Of a stretch of 64,000 bases of DNA, positions 1-7,698 are shown in pieces. Position numbers and translations under genes: made by a program. Positions within the stretch are counted from its first letter, which is position 1; the number at the start of each line of letters is the position of its first letter. The notes under the pieces were generated by a model. It made no database searches. It was not told the DNA's origin and saw nothing but the letters and a program-made list of their open reading frames with translations. The DNA comes from Streptomyces sp. NBC_01803 (GTDB lineage Bacteria > Actinomycetota > Actinomycetes > Streptomycetales > Streptomycetaceae), in the NCBI RefSeq assembly GCF_035917415.1, contig NZ_CP109073.1, positions 248,001 to 312,000 on the forward strand. Direction: 5' to 3'.

Positions 1-777
1 CACGGTGCGCAGCCCCTCCGACGCGCCGTAGACAGCCGCGCCCAGGCCGGCCGGACCGCCCCCGATGACGACCAGGTCGTAGAAGTCGGTGGCCGGGGTT
101 GTCGCCAGGCCCACGCGCGCTGCGAGATCGGCAGTCTCCGGCTCCACCAGCGGTGTGCCGTCCGGGGTGATCACTATGGGCAATCGCTGTCCGTCCTGGC
201 CCGCGGCCGACAGCAGTCGCTGTCCCTCGGGCTCGTCGGAAGAGTACCAGCGGTAGGGCACCTGGTTGCGGGCCAGGAATTCCCGAGCTTCCGAGGAACG
301 TGCCGACCAGCGGTGCCCGATCAGTTTGGTGCTGGGCACCGGCCGGTGGTCGCCGGTGCGCCATGCCTGGAGCAGGTCGTCCAGGACCGGGTAGAGCTTC
401 TCCCCCGGCGGGTCCCAGGGTTTGAGCAGGTAGTGGTCGAGGTCGACGAGGTTGATGGCGTCGATCGCCGCGTTGGTGTCGGCATATGCGGTCAGCAGTA
501 CGCGCCGCGCGCTCGGGTATATGTCCATGGCCTGCTCGAGGAATTCGATGCCGTTCATCTGCGGCATGCGATGGTCGGCCATGAGCACGGCCACCAGGTC
601 ACCGCGCAGTTTCAACTCGCGCAGCGCCTGGAGTGCGGACTCACCGGACTCTGCACGCACGATCCGGTACGAGGCGCCGTAGCGCCGTCGCAGGTCCCGA
701 GCGACAGCCCGGGATACTCCCGGGTCATCGTCCACGGTCATGATGACGGTCCGCTGCGTCTCGGTGGCCTGTGTCAT
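1..777 (-). CDS. Fused response regulator / thioredoxin-disulfide reductase (partial, C-terminus off the left edge)
   Basis: Translating the minus strand from the ATG at 777 gives 259 residues that run off the window. Residues about 10-130 form a receiver domain with an acidic pocket (VDDDPG), a likely phospho-acceptor Asp68 in LMADHRMP and a conserved LLKPWD lysine. A linker follows, then the FAD-binding motif VIGGGPAGLGAA near residue 240, which opens a thioredoxin-reductase-type flavoprotein. This fusion is a known actinobacterial architecture, thought to link phosphorelay input to dithiol redox output. A GGGGG ribosome site lies five bases before the ATG. The gene ends 33 bp from the broken MarR gene on the same strand. 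The reductase active-site CxxC is not visible in the window. The family call is firm; the physiological partner is unknown. Confidence 0.9.
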   Translation of the reverse strand, partial: MTQATETQRTVIMTVDDDPGVSRAVARDLRRRYGASYRIVRAESGESALQALRELKLRGDLVAVLMADHRMPQMNGIEFLEQAMDIYPSARRVLLTAYADTNAAIDAINLVDLDHYLLKPWDPPGEKLYPVLDDLLQAWRTGDHRPVPSTKLIGHRWSARSSEAREFLARNQVPYRWYSSDEPEGQRLLSAAGQDGQRLPIVITPDGTPLVEPETADLAARVGLATTPATDFYDLVVIGGGPAGLGAAVYGASEGLRTV

Positions 778-809
778 TTTTCCCCCATGCCGTAAGGCAG
801 GTAGAGCGT

Positions 810-1280
810 TCAGGGAGCTTCGATATCGGCGCGAATCACCTTGATGATGCGATCGGTGATCGCCACAAGCAGAACTACTTGTTCAGGAGAGAGATGGTCG
901 AAGAATGCTTTGCGAATTCCTCGGCGTGCCGAGGGAGGGCCATGGCGATAATGGATCGCCCTGTCTGGGTGGCAGCAACGAGAGCCCCTCGCCTGTCGGC
1001 GACGTATTCCCTCCTGACGACAAGTTCCCGTTTCACCATGCGGCCAAGTTGATGGTCAGCCTGCTTTTTCCCATCCCAGATTATTGCCCAAGTCTGAGAT
1101 GTGAATCCACCCCTCAGGACCCCGAGTTAATTCTGTCAGCGCAGCACAATCCGCTTCGGATAGCCCGAACTCGTTCTGGATGGGACGAGTCGTGCGGCTG
1201 ACCAGTAGTTCGTTCAACTGCAGCAGGCCACGCCATGCCTGAATTTCGGTGGCCGACAACGAATTGGTTTTGTTATCCAT
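810..1280 (-). pseudogene. MarR-family transcriptional regulator, broken by several frameshifts
   Basis: The first reading frame starts at 1280 and runs 74 residues (LSEADCAALTELTRG, then DLGNNLGWEK), which is the N-terminal part of a MarR winged helix. It stops at TGA just after GWEKAG. The rest of the family pattern continues in other frames: SRLT, then HQLGRMVKRELVVRREYVAD, then a segment close to RKAFFDHLSPEQVVLL ending at the TGA at 810. At least three frame changes are therefore needed to restore a protein of about 150 residues. The last helix (SPEQ..LLVAITDRI) is still legible, so decay looks recent. Sequencing error could explain one shift, but hardly three. The usual role would be a ligand- or redox-sensing repressor of an adjacent gene. 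Confidence 0.8.
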
Positions 1281-1330
1281 GGATCCACCATACGACGACG
1301 GATGCCCAAGGTCCCGCTAGCCGAAGATTC

Positions 1331-1777
1331 TCAAAACTGGTGCGCACAGCGTCCACCATGGTCACAGAAAGGCTGATTGGTAGATAGGCTGCATCCGCAC
1401 AGTATGACCCTCGTTTCACGACGGACATGCGACGCTGTTGTTATCTGCAGGTCACCCCGAATATGCAGGCTCCCGTCCGAATGCCGCTGTATCTGAGTGG
1501 GCAGCGACGGTTCCTCATCGCGCTCCCCGGACAGGTGATACTGCAGGGCTCCGCTGGGGCAGCGCCGCACTACTTCGGCTATGTCGTTGGCCGGCTCGGC
1601 GCCGGCATCGATCCACGGCCTGCGTTCGACGTCGAAGACAGTCGGTAGGCCTTTGATGTACTCGGCCTGGTGAAGGCAGAGCCGGGACTCATAGCTGACG
1701 GAGATACCAGCACCCTCGTAGCGTTTGGATCCGGGCCGCCACGTGCCATCCCCAGGATCAGAAGGTGGCGCGGACAT
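1331..1777 (-). CDS. Mono-cluster ferredoxin plus CDGSH-type iron-sulfur protein
   Basis: This 148-residue protein has two parts. Residues about 20-85 match the divergent 4Fe-4S mono-cluster domain (SRLCLHQAEYIKGLPTVF, then RRCPSGALQY). Residues about 115-148 resemble a CDGSH iron-sulfur motif (RVILCGCSLSTNQPFCD). The expected C-x-C-x-C-D-x-x-H pattern is imperfect: after FCD the sequence reads HGGRCAHQF, so the His four residues after the Cys is missing and the tail may be degenerate. The ATG at 1777 overlaps the stop of the upstream acetyltransferase (TGATG), so the two are translationally coupled. Such ferredoxin/acetyltransferase pairs recur in Streptomyces; their substrate is not established. 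A small cytoplasmic electron carrier is the likely role. Confidence 0.75.
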   Translation of the reverse strand: MSAPPSDPGDGTWRPGSKRYEGAGISVSYESRLCLHQAEYIKGLPTVFDVERRPWIDAGAEPANDIAEVVRRCPSGALQYHLSGERDEEPSLPTQIQRHSDGSLHIRGDLQITTASHVRRETRVILCGCSLSTNQPFCDHGGRCAHQF

Positions 1778-2097
1778 CAGTCGTTCACTTTGCTTCTGTT
1801 CGTGTAGACGAGCTCCCGATATTCGGGGTGCCGGGCGATCCAGCCCGTGTAGAAGGGGCAGACGGGCAGCACGGCGAGGCCGGCAGCACGTGCCGTGTCC
1901 AGTGAGGAACGGACCAGCGCTCCACCGATGCCCTGGCCTTCGTAACCCGCGTTCACCTCCGTGTGAACAAAGGCGATGAGGTTCTTGGTGCGCATGTACT
2001 CGGCGAAACCAGCAAGCTCACCGTCGACGAAGGCTTCGTACCTGTTTGCCTCTGTATTGTCGATGATCTGTGCAGTACGCGTCTGCGAGTCACTCAT
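1777..2097 (-). CDS. GCN5-related N-acetyltransferase, short CG-type
   Basis: I chose the ATG at 2097 because AGGA sits six bases upstream; a longer in-frame start at 2136 has no ribosome site. The 106-residue product starts MSDSQTRTAQIIDN and carries the acetyl-CoA pyrophosphate loop pattern GYEGQGIGGALV, followed by VLPVCPFYTGWIARHPEY. This matches the compact single-domain GNAT family (Acetyltransf_CG) rather than the longer canonical enzymes. The gene is coupled to the iron-sulfur gene by a one-base TGATG overlap. Substrate and regulation cannot be read from the sequence. Confidence 0.85.
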   Translation of the reverse strand: MSDSQTRTAQIIDNTEANRYEAFVDGELAGFAEYMRTKNLIAFVHTEVNAGYEGQGIGGALVRSSLDTARAAGLAVLPVCPFYTGWIARHPEYRELVYTNRSKVND

Positions 2098-2160
2098 GCT
2101 GGTCCTAACCGTGGGTAGTTGGATGCTTGCCTTCACTCCCGATGTATTTTACGGCTTCAG

Positions 2161-2193
2161 CGGCGGCCGCCTGTTGGTTGTGGGCGGCCGCCG
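2161..2193. terminator. Strong GC hairpin between the acetyltransferase and esterase genes
   Basis: CGGCGGCCGCC at 2161-2171 pairs perfectly with GGCGGCCGCCG at 2183-2193 around an 11-nt loop. It lies just beyond the stop of the esterase relic at 2204 on the minus strand and upstream of the acetyltransferase. There is no long U-tract, which is common for Streptomyces terminators. Confidence 0.6.
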
Positions 2194-2203
2194 TCGGGGA
2201 GGG

Positions 2204-3003
2204 TCATGCGGTGGTGCTGAGTGCTTCCTTGAGGCTGGCGACGGCCAGGAGGACGGCGTGCTTGGCGGCTTCGGTGTCGTGCAGGGCGTTGACCATGAGG
2301 AAGTCGTGGACGATGCCGCCGAAGCGGGCGTTGGTCGCGGCGACGCCGGCCTGACGCAGAGGGGCGGCGTAGGCCTCTCCCTCGTCCCGCAGCACGTCGG
2401 CCTCGGCGGAGATGATCAGGGCCGACGGGAGACCGGCGAGTTCCTCGAGGCTGGCCCGCAGCGGCGAGACAGTGATCTGGCCGCGCTCCTCCTCACTGAG
2501 CGTGTACTGGTCCCAGAACCACTTCATGCCCTCGCGGGAGAGGAAGTAGCCCTCGGCGAACTGCTCGTAGGAGTCGGTGTCGAACGCGGCGTTGGTGACC
2601 GGGTAGAACAGCACCTGTTTGACGAAGCGCACGTCGCCGCGCTCTTTGGCCAGCAGGGTCAGCGCGGTGGCCATGTTGCCGCCCACCGAGTCACCGGAGA
2701 CCGCGATCCGCGTTGGCGTCCAGGTTCTTGTCCGCGCCGTTGCTGACCACCCACTGCGCGGCCGCGTAGGACTGCTCCAGTGCGACCGGGTAGCCGACCT
2801 CGGGCGAACGGTCGTACTCGGGGAAGACGACCGCGGCGTTCGCCCCGATGGCCAGGTCACGCACGAGCCGGTCGTGGGTGTGCGCGTTGCCGAACACCCA
2901 GCCCGCGCCGTGCACGTACAGGATCACCGGAAGTACCGTGCCGGCCGTGCCCACGGGGCGCACGATACGCACCTTCACACTGCCGGTCGGACCGCCCAGC
3001 ACC
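2204..3003 (-). pseudogene. HSL-type alpha/beta-hydrolase (lipase/esterase), 5'-truncated and frameshifted
   Basis: The legible protein starts around GGPTGSVKVRIVRP near 3000, so about 60 N-terminal residues of the usual family are missing. The oxyanion motif appears as YVHGAGWVFGN and the nucleophile elbow as SGDSVGGN. They lie in different frames because one extra base near 2713 breaks the reading frame between NLDAN and RIAVSGDS. The C-terminal half is intact, including the acid region (AEADVLRDEG) and the histidine region (GIVHDF). Just upstream lies an IS110 transposase fragment, which probably marks the event that removed the 5' end. The frameshift alone could be an assembly error; the truncation could not. 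The gene should be non-functional. Confidence 0.8.
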
Positions 3004-3009
3004 TGAGGC

Positions 3010-3200
3010 AGGCCAACGCCGCGTTGCACCGCAGGACGAACGCACCCGCGACTACCTGGAGCTTCGCCAACCGGAGCATGCGCAACGCTTCCACCTGCCC
3101 GTCGCCACTCTTCGGCAGCGCCCGGGCGATGCCCGACAGCGCGGCCCGGGCGGCAGCCTCGGCGTCGACGGTGTCGGTCTTGCCGCGCCGACGCCGGGCA
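3010..3200 (-). mobile_element. IS110-family transposase fragment
   Basis: On the minus strand the segment RRRRGKTDTVDAEAAARA, followed by a stretch ending GQVEALRMLRLAKLQVV, matches the DEDD-type N-terminal region of IS110-family transposases (K-T/S-D-x-x-D-A). Only about 60 residues remain, with no start and no C-terminal serine region. It separates the truncated esterase from an oppositely oriented epoxide-hydrolase remnant. Confidence 0.7.
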
Positions 3201-3245
3201 GAGTCGATTACGGGACAGGGCCACCCATTGGACAGACCCTCGCCG

Positions 3246-3636
3246 CGGTTCGCGCAGTGGACCCACCCCGCCACGCCGGTCAGCGACGATCGGATGCTCA
3301 CCGACATCTCGCTGTACTGGCTGACCGCGACCGCGGTCTCCTCGGGCCGGTTCCACCACGACACCCCGCGGGGACCCACAGCCGTGCCGGGTGCCACTCG
3401 GCGTGGCGGTGTTCGCACACGACATCACGCAGTCGGTGCGACCGCCGGCCGAGCGGCTGTACGACATCCGGCACTGGTCGGGATTCGACCGCGGTGGCCA
3501 CTTCGCCGCGATGGAGGTGCCGGAGCTGCTCGCCGAGGACGTCCGGGACTTCTTCCTTACCCACATCACGTACGACCACCAGGTCGCCACCCGCTACACG
3601 GTCGCCACCGGCGAGCGCAGCGCCCGGGATCGGTGA
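3246..3636 (+). pseudogene. Epoxide hydrolase, C-terminal remnant with a frameshift
   Basis: Two plus-strand frames join to give the end of an EHN-type epoxide hydrolase. RFAQWTHPATPVSDDRMLTD and ISLYWLTATAVSSGRF are in one frame up to about 3385. VPLGVAVFAHDITQSVRPPA and HWSGFDRGGHFAAMEVPELL are in a second frame from 3391. The catalytic histidine motif (GGHFAA) is present, but the nucleophile region and lid are absent. The family normally runs about 380 residues, so only the last third survives. Its left boundary abuts the IS110 fragment. Confidence 0.7.
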
Positions 3637-3852
3637 GTGGCTGAACGCCGGCGCCGAGTCAGCCGTGGCCCGGGGAGACGTGCGAGGGGTGCCCTCGGGC
3701 ATCCTCAGCTTCCCCACCGGACAAGGGAAAAGCGCACCGCGCGTCGTTGCCCGGAGCTCGGGATCCGGCACGGTGGAGTGGCGCACCAGCGCGGAGAAGT
3801 CGGCGTTCGTCCGCAACGAGGTGCGCCACTGGAGCGCGAGTCCGCCCGGTGG

Positions 3853-4260
3853 TCACTCCTCGAGTTCGTGCCGGATGCGGCGGGACGGGGCGAAGGCGTA
3901 GAGGTCGAGGACCTCGGGTGCCTCGGCCAGGCCGGGGCCGCCGTCGTTCACCCACGCGGTGATGTCGGCCACGGCATCCGGATCGTTGACCTGCCCGAGC
4001 CAGACCGGGCGGCCTCCGGCCTCGCGGCCCTCGGCGGAGGGCTGGATGACGATGACGTTGGCGCGCTCACAGACGCCCAGGCAGTCGGTACTGCGCACCG
4101 TCGCCACACCGGCCAGTGCGGTGCGCAGGTCGACGAGTTGGGCGGCGTGGTCCAGGCGGGGGACCATTCTGGTGGTACCGCAGCAGCAGCCGCGGCAGAC
4201 GGCGACGGTGGGGCTGGCCGGCTTGCGGGTGGAGGCGGCCTTCTGGCTCCGGCGGCTCAC
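3853..4260 (-). CDS. Thioredoxin-like (2Fe-2S) ferredoxin-domain protein
   Basis: The 135-residue product is read from the GTG at 4260 (SRRSQKAASTRKP...). It has CRGCCCGT near residue 22, then DHAAQLVDLRTAL and TDCLGVCERANVIVIQP, the four-cysteine spacing of thioredoxin-fold 2Fe-2S proteins. Streptomyces homologues occur beside metal-homeostasis and siderophore genes. It is divergent from the ArsR/SmtB sensor gene across a 130-bp intergenic stretch that holds a palindrome, so control by that sensor is plausible. The start is not certain; in-frame codons exist further upstream, but they would run into the palindromic operator. Electron transfer or metal trafficking in the cytoplasm is inferred from the fold only. 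Confidence 0.75.
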   Translation of the reverse strand: MSRRSQKAASTRKPASPTVAVCRGCCCGTTRMVPRLDHAAQLVDLRTALAGVATVRSTDCLGVCERANVIVIQPSAEGREAGGRPVWLGQVNDPDAVADITAWVNDGGPGLAEAPEVLDLYAFAPSRRIRHELEE

Positions 4261-4350
4261 TTGACGGCCCCGGAACGCTGGACCAGGACAGAAGACATGA
4301 CCACACAACCCTTCGCGGCTGGAAGACGGCAGCGCACCCACCATACAGGA

Positions 4351-4372
4351 ACATCTGAACAGATCTTCATGT
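4351..4372. promoter_or_regulatory. Probable ArsR/SmtB operator
   Basis: The palindrome TGAA-N6-TTCA (centre about 4364), flanked by ACATC and TGT, lies 20 bp before the ArsR start and 90 bp before the divergent 2Fe-2S gene. SmtB/ArsR proteins typically bind imperfect 12-2-12 palindromes of the TGAA...TTCA type. The position fits autoregulation. Confidence 0.55.
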
Positions 4373-4392
4373 GTAAGCGATAGGATGGGGCC

Positions 4393-4782
4393 ATGGGTCA
4401 CGGAGCCGACGACCAGTACACCGCCACCCCCCGCGAACGCCTGGACGCGGTGGGGGCCGCCGACGTCGCCGCGACGCTTCAGGCCCTGGCCACACCTTCC
4501 CGGCTGCGGATCCTCGCCCGTCTCCAGGAAGGCCCCTGCGCGGTGGGAGAACTCGCCGAGGCCGTCGGCATGGAACCCTCCGCCTGCTCCCACCAGCTCC
4601 GCCTGCTGCGCAACCTCGGCCTGGTGGCCGGTGAACGACGGGGCCGCTCGATCGTGTACACCCTCTACGACCACCACGTCGCCGAACTCCTCGATCAGGC
4701 CCTCTTCCACGTCGAGCACCTGCGGCTCGGCCTGCACGACGCCCCCGCGCACGAGGCCGCGCGAACCCCGGCCCAGCAGTGA
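4393..4782 (+). CDS. ArsR/SmtB-family metal-responsive repressor with an alpha-5 site
   Basis: This 129-residue winged-helix protein has the recognition region VGELAEAVGMEPSACSHQLR followed by LLRNLGLV and a beta wing (RRGRSIVYTL). The C-terminal helix reads YDHHVAELLDQALFHVEH: Asp93, His95, His106 and His109 give the exact D-x-H-x10-H-x2-H signature of the alpha-5 zinc/nickel/cobalt site of SmtB, CzrA and NmtR. There is no CxC alpha-3 arsenic/cadmium motif. The protein should release its operator on binding Zn(II) or Ni(II)/Co(II); which metal cannot be told. The ATG at 4393 follows AGGATGGGG. The likely target is the divergent 2Fe-2S protein and the gene itself. No metal exporter is visible next to it; the downstream genes are broken. 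Confidence 0.9.
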   Translation: MGHGADDQYTATPRERLDAVGAADVAATLQALATPSRLRILARLQEGPCAVGELAEAVGMEPSACSHQLRLLRNLGLVAGERRGRSIVYTLYDHHVAELLDQALFHVEHLRLGLHDAPAHEAARTPAQQ

Positions 4783-4854
4783 GGGCAGTCGCGCGAGACC
4801 CAAAGTGCACAACCCCGCCGCCGAACTCCCCATCGAAACAGAGCTGTCCGCCCT

Positions 4855-5064
4855 ATGGAACGCACCCCGCTCCCGATGGACCGGCCCGGCCACGCCGTCC
4901 TCGGCATCGCCGGCGCCCCCGGCGCCGGCAAGAGCACCCTCACCGCCGCGCGCGGCGCCGCCTGCCCGGGCCCTCTCGTCATCGGCCCGAGGTCTCGCCT
5001 TCCGTCCCGCATCACCAAACACCCCACGGCGAACCGTATCCGCCTGCTCAGAGCGCGGGCGTAG
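4855..5064 (+). pseudogene. N-terminal stump of a P-loop nucleoside/nucleotide kinase
   Basis: An ATG at 4855 opens a 69-residue frame with GHAVLGIAGAPGAGKSTL, a clear Walker A (GxxGxGKST) at the position typical of uridine-kinase-like proteins that are otherwise over 200 residues. After the P-loop the similarity vanishes (PGPLVIGPRSRLPSR...) and the frame soon stops. No Walker B or lid is present. It reads as a truncated gene downstream of the ArsR gene. Confidence 0.55.
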
Positions 5065-5072
5065 CGGTCATG

Positions 5073-5200
5073 TCCTGAGGCGCCTTCGCTCTTTCGCGGC
5101 TATTGCCGAAACATGTCATTTCGGGAAGGCCGCGGAGCTGCTGCACCATGGCCCAGCCGCCGCTCTCCCAGGCGATCCGCCGTCTGGAGTCGGATGGACA
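5073..5200 (+). pseudogene. LysR-family regulator remnant (helix-turn-helix only)
   Basis: LRRLRSFAAIAETCHFGKAA followed by ELLH, then after a one-base frame change near 5145 MAQPPLSQAIRRLESD, reproduces the N-terminal helix-turn-helix of a LysR regulator. The linker and effector domain are gone. This is one of several gene stumps packed between 4.8 and 5.4 kb. Confidence 0.6.
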
Positions 5201-5217
5201 CCCGTCTGCGGGAACGG

Positions 5218-5383
5218 CCTCGCACCCGCACCACCCGCGCCCCCCGGCTCGGAGATCTGCGTGACCACCGCCACCGGCGACATCGCCGTGGTGACCGTCG
5301 TTGACTACGCCCCCGGCGACTCGCGCAGCGCGTACGTGACCGTCGACCTCACGGTCTGGCGCGGGGCCACGCAGCTCGACTGA
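5218..5383 (+). pseudogene. C-terminal fragment of an unidentified (possibly exported) protein
   Basis: The plus-strand frame that ends at 5383 reads SEICVTTATGDIAVVTVVDY, then APGDSRSAYVTVDLTVWRG. Similar beta-rich tails close some Streptomyces secreted or kinase-associated proteins, but I cannot name the family. No start or body is visible upstream because the LysR stump intervenes. Confidence 0.3.
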
Positions 5384-5580
5384 CCGGCACGGGCACTCAG
5401 CCCGCGGCCCGACGCCGAGCGGGGCGTCCAGGCCGCAGGCCTCGCCGGACATGGTCTGCCCGGCGTAGCCGTCGACCACGCGCCCGGCCGGCCGCCGGCG
5501 TGGACACCGGCCACCAGCCCGTCCGGTTGATCCCCGCCGACGTCGTCGGACGTTCCCACCCAAAACGACCCTGCCCGGGT

Positions 5581-5599
5581 GCCCGCCCGGTGGGCGGGC
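5581..5599. terminator. Hairpin after the PIG-L deacetylase gene
   Basis: GCCCGCCC at 5581-5588 and GGGCGGGC at 5592-5599 pair around a 3-nt loop, four bases beyond the stop of the minus-strand deacetylase at 5603. Confidence 0.6.
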
Positions 5600-5602
5600 G
5601 GA

Positions 5603-6430
5603 TCAGCGCAGGCCGGCGAAGAGGTCGTTCTCGGGCACGGCCGCGCCGGTAGTGTCCCGGACACGGACGAAGGTCTCGACGCCCATCAACTCGGTGAACC
5701 TCTCCCGGCCCATCCTCAGGAAGAAGATGTTCTCGCCCTGGCTGGCGTGCGCGGCCAGCGCATCGAACTTCTGGCCCCCGAACGCGGTGGTGTCCACCCA
5801 GGTGGTGACCTCCTCGTCGGGAAGCCCGATCTCGGCCATCGCGGCGGCCTCGGCGGGATCCGGTTCCTGCCCACCGAACTCGCGCATGACCTCCCCGAAC
5901 CGCTGCATCATCGAGCGGGGCGCCGTCGTCCAGTACACCTTCGGTGTCAGCGCGGTCATCGCCAGCGCTGCCATCGTGACGCGGTTGGCCTGGATGTGGT
6001 CGGGGTGGCCGTAGAAGCCGTTCTCGTCGTAGGTGACCACCACATCGGGCCGGTAGCGCCGCATGAGTTCCGCGAGTCGGGCAGCACCCTCCTCCACGGG
6101 TGTCCGCCAGAAGGAGCCCGGGGCATCATTGGTCGGCCAGCCCATCATCCCGGAGTCGGCGTAGTCCAGCGTCTCCAGGTGACTGATTCTCAGGACCTCA
6201 CAACTCGCCTCGAGTTCCTGCCGCCGCATCAAGGCCACGGCCGCCCCATCGTGCCCGGGATCGCCCGGCTTGACGCCCCCGGGTCCGTCACCACAACCGC
6301 CGTCGGTACACGTCACGAGGACCGTACGCATGCCCTCCGCCGCGTACCGCGCGAGGACACCGCCCGTTCCCGTGGCCTCGTCGTCGGGGTGGGCGTGTAC
6401 CGCCATGAGCGTCAAGGGCAGGGCGTTCAT
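5603..6430 (-). CDS. PIG-L family zinc-dependent N-deacetylase
   Basis: The 275-residue product begins MNALPLTLMAVHAHPDDEAT. It carries the first zinc motif AHPDDE (His14, Asp16, Asp17) and the second YGHPDH (His142, His145). These are the signatures of the GlcNAc-PI/MshB/Mca deacetylase-amidase family. The size fits MshB or Mca-like enzymes, which act in mycothiol synthesis or detoxify mycothiol conjugates, but LmbE-like enzymes acting on other N-acetylated sugars or secondary metabolites look the same. There is no signal peptide, so it acts in the cytoplasm. It stands alone between a terminator hairpin and unreadable DNA. The fold call is firm and the substrate is open. Confidence 0.88.
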   Translation of the reverse strand: MNALPLTLMAVHAHPDDEATGTGGVLARYAAEGMRTVLVTCTDGGCGDGPGGVKPGDPGHDGAAVALMRRQELEASCEVLRISHLETLDYADSGMMGWPTNDAPGSFWRTPVEEGAARLAELMRRYRPDVVVTYDENGFYGHPDHIQANRVTMAALAMTALTPKVYWTTAPRSMMQRFGEVMREFGGQEPDPAEAAAMAEIGLPDEEVTTWVDTTAFGGQKFDALAAHASQGENIFFLRMGRERFTELMGVETFVRVRDTTGAAVPENDLFAGLR

Positions 6431-7293
6431 GAAGTGCTCCTCCTGGGCTGTCCGCAGGGCCTCGGTCCGAGTCCGCGGCGGGCGTATGAGCGGTCGCCCT
6501 TCCTTAGCGGATGCGGATGACCGGGCGTTCCGGGACCCGAGGGCCCTGGATCACGTCGGGACGCTGTTGCTCTCCGGGTTCCCCGCCCGCGCGGCGCCGC
6601 TCTCTCGGCGGTGCAACAGTGCCGGCCGGACCGGCTATTCCCGCCGCACACCGGAACGCCGTGGCACCGGCCCGGCCCGCCGGGCGTGCACGGCCAATGC
6701 CCCGGAGGTCGCCCGCCGGCTGCGTCGCCGCGTTCCGCTGCCTGGCCGCGGCGGTGGCCGCCTTGCCGGCCGCTGCGGGCACGGTGGCCTGGCAGACGGA
6801 CCCGATTCTCGCCGGGCGAGGACCGGGCGTGCCGGGGGCGTTGAGCCAGGACGACATCGCCCAGATGAGGGGCGAGAGGGACATCGAGACGGTCGTTGAG
6901 GAAGAGCGCGTCACGCGCGGTACCACGGGGGTGTGCCGGGCAGCGGATGCGCGCGGCCATGGGGCGGGGCACCCTGCCGCGCGCGGGCGTCAGGTGGCCC
7001 GGATACCGGCCGTCCGCAGGGCCCGGAACCGTCCCCGCGTGCGCCCATGGTCTGGCCTTGTCCGAGGCGACGGGTAACGGATCCGCAGCAAATCGCACAC
7101 GGGGCGTTCCCCCCACGGTCGCGCAGGAGACGATAACGCTCAGCAGCCGAGACGCACCGCACGGTCGCACACCTCGGCGCTGCGGATCGTCACCGCCCAC
7201 GCGCCGTCGCCGTCCCTCCCGCGTTCCGCGCAATTCGGGGGTTCTGGGGGCAACGGCGGGGTGAAGTTGCAGGTCAAGGTGGTGGGGCTGGCC
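6431..7293. other. 863 bp without a recognisable gene
   Basis: Open frames exist on both strands, but none carries a motif I recognise and none has a good ribosome site with a plausible start. A plus-strand stretch (SQDDIAQMRGERDIETVVEE near 6850) has protein-like character and may be a relic. The rest is low-complexity, Arg/Pro-rich shadow translation. Confidence 0.5.
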
Positions 7294-7698
7294 CTACGGG
7301 CCGCGAGTGCCTCGTCCCGCCCCCTCCGCACACCGCAGAACAATCTTCGCCCGCAGCGCCAGGAACTGAGCAGTATTCGCCCGCCTGGCCCAGCGCGTCA
7401 ACTGGGCCCGCTCGGCATCGCTGAGCACCAGCTCAGCCTTGCGCCGGCCAGACCGCGGCATATCCACCAAGCCCTCCAGCCGATGGGCGACGAACCGCGA
7501 ACGCCACTTTCTCACCGTGTCCGCGGTCACCTTGAGATCCGTCGCCACACGCACATTCGGCGTCCCGACCGCGCACGCCAAAACGATGCGCGCCCGCTCA
7601 GCAAGACGGGTCCCCACTGCCCCATCCGCCCAGCGCTTCAGCTCGGCGAACTCCTCAGCGGACAAGACGACCTCAACAGCACTCGGCCCTGGCGACAT
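7294..7698 (-). mobile_element. IS630-family transposase, N-terminal fragment
   Basis: The 134-residue frame from 7698 reads VVLSAEEFAELKRWADGAVG, then VATDLKVTADTVRKWRSRFV and LEGLVDMPRSGRRK. This is the tandem helix-turn-helix N-terminus of Streptomyces IS630 transposases. The frame ends in LALRAKIVLRCAEGAGRGTR, just where the second half of the N-terminal region would begin. The DDE catalytic domain is absent, so the element is dead. Confidence 0.8.

Noticed and set aside
6504..6926. 140-codon minus-strand frame as a hypothetical gene
   Set aside because: No ribosome site, low-complexity Ala/Arg/Pro sequence, and a competing frame on the other strand looks equally protein-like; not supportable.
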